Below are positions 5,754 through 7,504 of a stretch of 7,504 nucleotides of DNA, in pieces. This stretch comes from CAZUZD01 sp964624465 (GTDB lineage: Bacteria; Planctomycetota; Planctomycetia; Isosphaerales; Isosphaeraceae). The stretch lies in the NCBI GenBank assembly GCA_964624465.1, contig CAZUZD010000302.1, positions 1 through 7,504 on the forward strand. The letters run 5' to 3'. The position numbers were made by a program, and so were the translations under genes. Every line of letters starts with the position of its first letter. Within the stretch, counting starts at the first letter, position 1. Under the pieces are notes generated by a model. It was not told the DNA's origin. It saw only the letters and a list, made by a program, of their open reading frames with translations, and searched no databases.

Positions 5754-6413
5754 TCAGCCGGCCGGGTGCATGACCCAGGCGGGGGCCTGCTGCTCGTGGC
5801 GCGTGATGGCGGCGTCGTACTGGAGGGTCTCGGCGATGAAGTCGAGGCCGTTCAGGAGCCGGTGGCGCTGCGATTCGGGCACGTCGAACGGGACGACCAG
5901 GCCGGTGGCGTGCAGGGTGATCGTCCTGGCCTGGAGGTCGACGGTCGCCTCGGAGCCGGGGGCGGCCCGCAGGACGTCGGCGATCGCCTGCCACTGCGCG
6001 TCGGGCAGCTCGATCGGCAGCAGGCCATTGTTGTAGGCGTTGCCCTCGAAGATGTCGGCGAACCCCTCGCCGATGCCGGGGCCGATCAGGGCGCGAAAGC
6101 CGGCCTGGGCCACGGCCCAGACGGCGTGCTCGCGGCTGGAGCCGCAGCCGAAGTTCTTGCCCACGACCAGGATCGAGGCACCCTTCGCGTGCGGCGTGTT
6201 CAGGGGAAATTCGGGGTGCTCGGCGGCCGCCTTCTCGGGGTCATCGGCCGGCGGGGCGCCGCCGTCGACGTACCGCTTGTCGGCGAACAGCAGCGGGCCG
6301 TAGCCGGTGCGCTCGATCCGCTTGAGGTAGCGGGCCGGGATGATCAGGTCGGTGTTCACGTCGCTCCAGTCGAGCAGGGCGACGCGGCCACGGTGCTGGA
6401 CGAACGGTTCCAT
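5754..6413 (-). CDS. leuD: 3-isopropylmalate dehydratase small subunit LeuD
   Basis: LeuD pairs with LeuC to isomerise 2-isopropylmalate to 3-isopropylmalate in leucine synthesis, in the cytoplasm. The 219-aa protein is near the usual length of about 200. It is the swivelling aconitase domain. It shows DVNTDLIIPARYLKRIER (18-35, the N-terminal family signature) and the substrate-binding loop VVGKNFGCGSSREHAVWA (83-100). GIGEGFADIFEGNAYNNGLLPI follows at 113-134. The terminal region LQYDAAITRHEQQAPAW matches the standard LeuD C-terminus, with about 10 more residues. ATG 6413 gives the canonical MEPFVQHRGRVALLD beginning; no good Shine-Dalgarno precedes it. It lies 74 bp after leuC on the same strand, so the two are expected to be co-transcribed and possibly translated at matched levels. 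Confidence 0.96.
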   Translation of the reverse strand: MEPFVQHRGRVALLDWSDVNTDLIIPARYLKRIERTGYGPLLFADKRYVDGGAPPADDPEKAAAEHPEFPLNTPHAKGASILVVGKNFGCGSSREHAVWAVAQAGFRALIGPGIGEGFADIFEGNAYNNGLLPIELPDAQWQAIADVLRAAPGSEATVDLQARTITLHATGLVVPFDVPESQRHRLLNGLDFIAETLQYDAAITRHEQQAPAWVMHPAG

Positions 6414-6487
6414 CGGTCGAGGATCCCGGGAAGATGCGGTGTGCGGGAAAGGTCCGGGTGGTGGCGGCGGGGCGGCGGCTCGGGCGC

Positions 6488-7504
<1,017 letters not shown>

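Overview
The window is very GC-rich bacterial DNA with strong G/C preference at third codon positions. A Rex repressor, a leuC-leuD pair, a conserved lipoprotein of unknown function and loosely packed genes with weak Shine-Dalgarno signals are all present. Together these suggest a high-GC Planctomycetota-type genome, perhaps Isosphaeraceae or Gemmataceae. That placement is an inference from style and gene content; the window contains no phylogenetic marker.

Layout. The first 1.43 kb reads rightward: the 3' part of ribD (reductase domain of riboflavin biosynthesis), then rex (NADH/NAD+-sensing repressor), then a tRNA-Gln(TTG). From 1427 to 1698 there is no gene, only several inverted repeats where the tRNA and the next gene converge. 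From 1699 to the right edge everything reads leftward. In transcription order this is leuC (5' end cut off by the window edge), leuD, a 422-aa predicted lipoprotein, a 144-aa uncharacterised protein, and a 659-aa protein. The last joins a probable PD-(D/E)XK nuclease-like domain to a DUF2075/Schlafen-group-3-type superfamily 1 helicase.

Function. LeuC and LeuD are the two subunits of 3-isopropylmalate dehydratase in leucine biosynthesis and are almost certainly co-transcribed. RibD and Rex are ordinary housekeeping and regulatory genes. The nuclease-helicase and the small protein upstream of it are the accessory-looking part. They point the same way, 123 bp apart, and end next to a tRNA gene. 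A defence or nucleic-acid-processing role is possible but not demonstrated: there is no integrase, transposase, toxin or direct repeat of the tRNA end in the window.

No CRISPR array, rRNA, insertion sequence or complete known defence operon was found. The less ordinary signals are the nuclease-helicase architecture, a compound hairpin touching the ribosome-binding site of the lipoprotein gene, and a cluster of inverted repeats in the convergent intergenic region.
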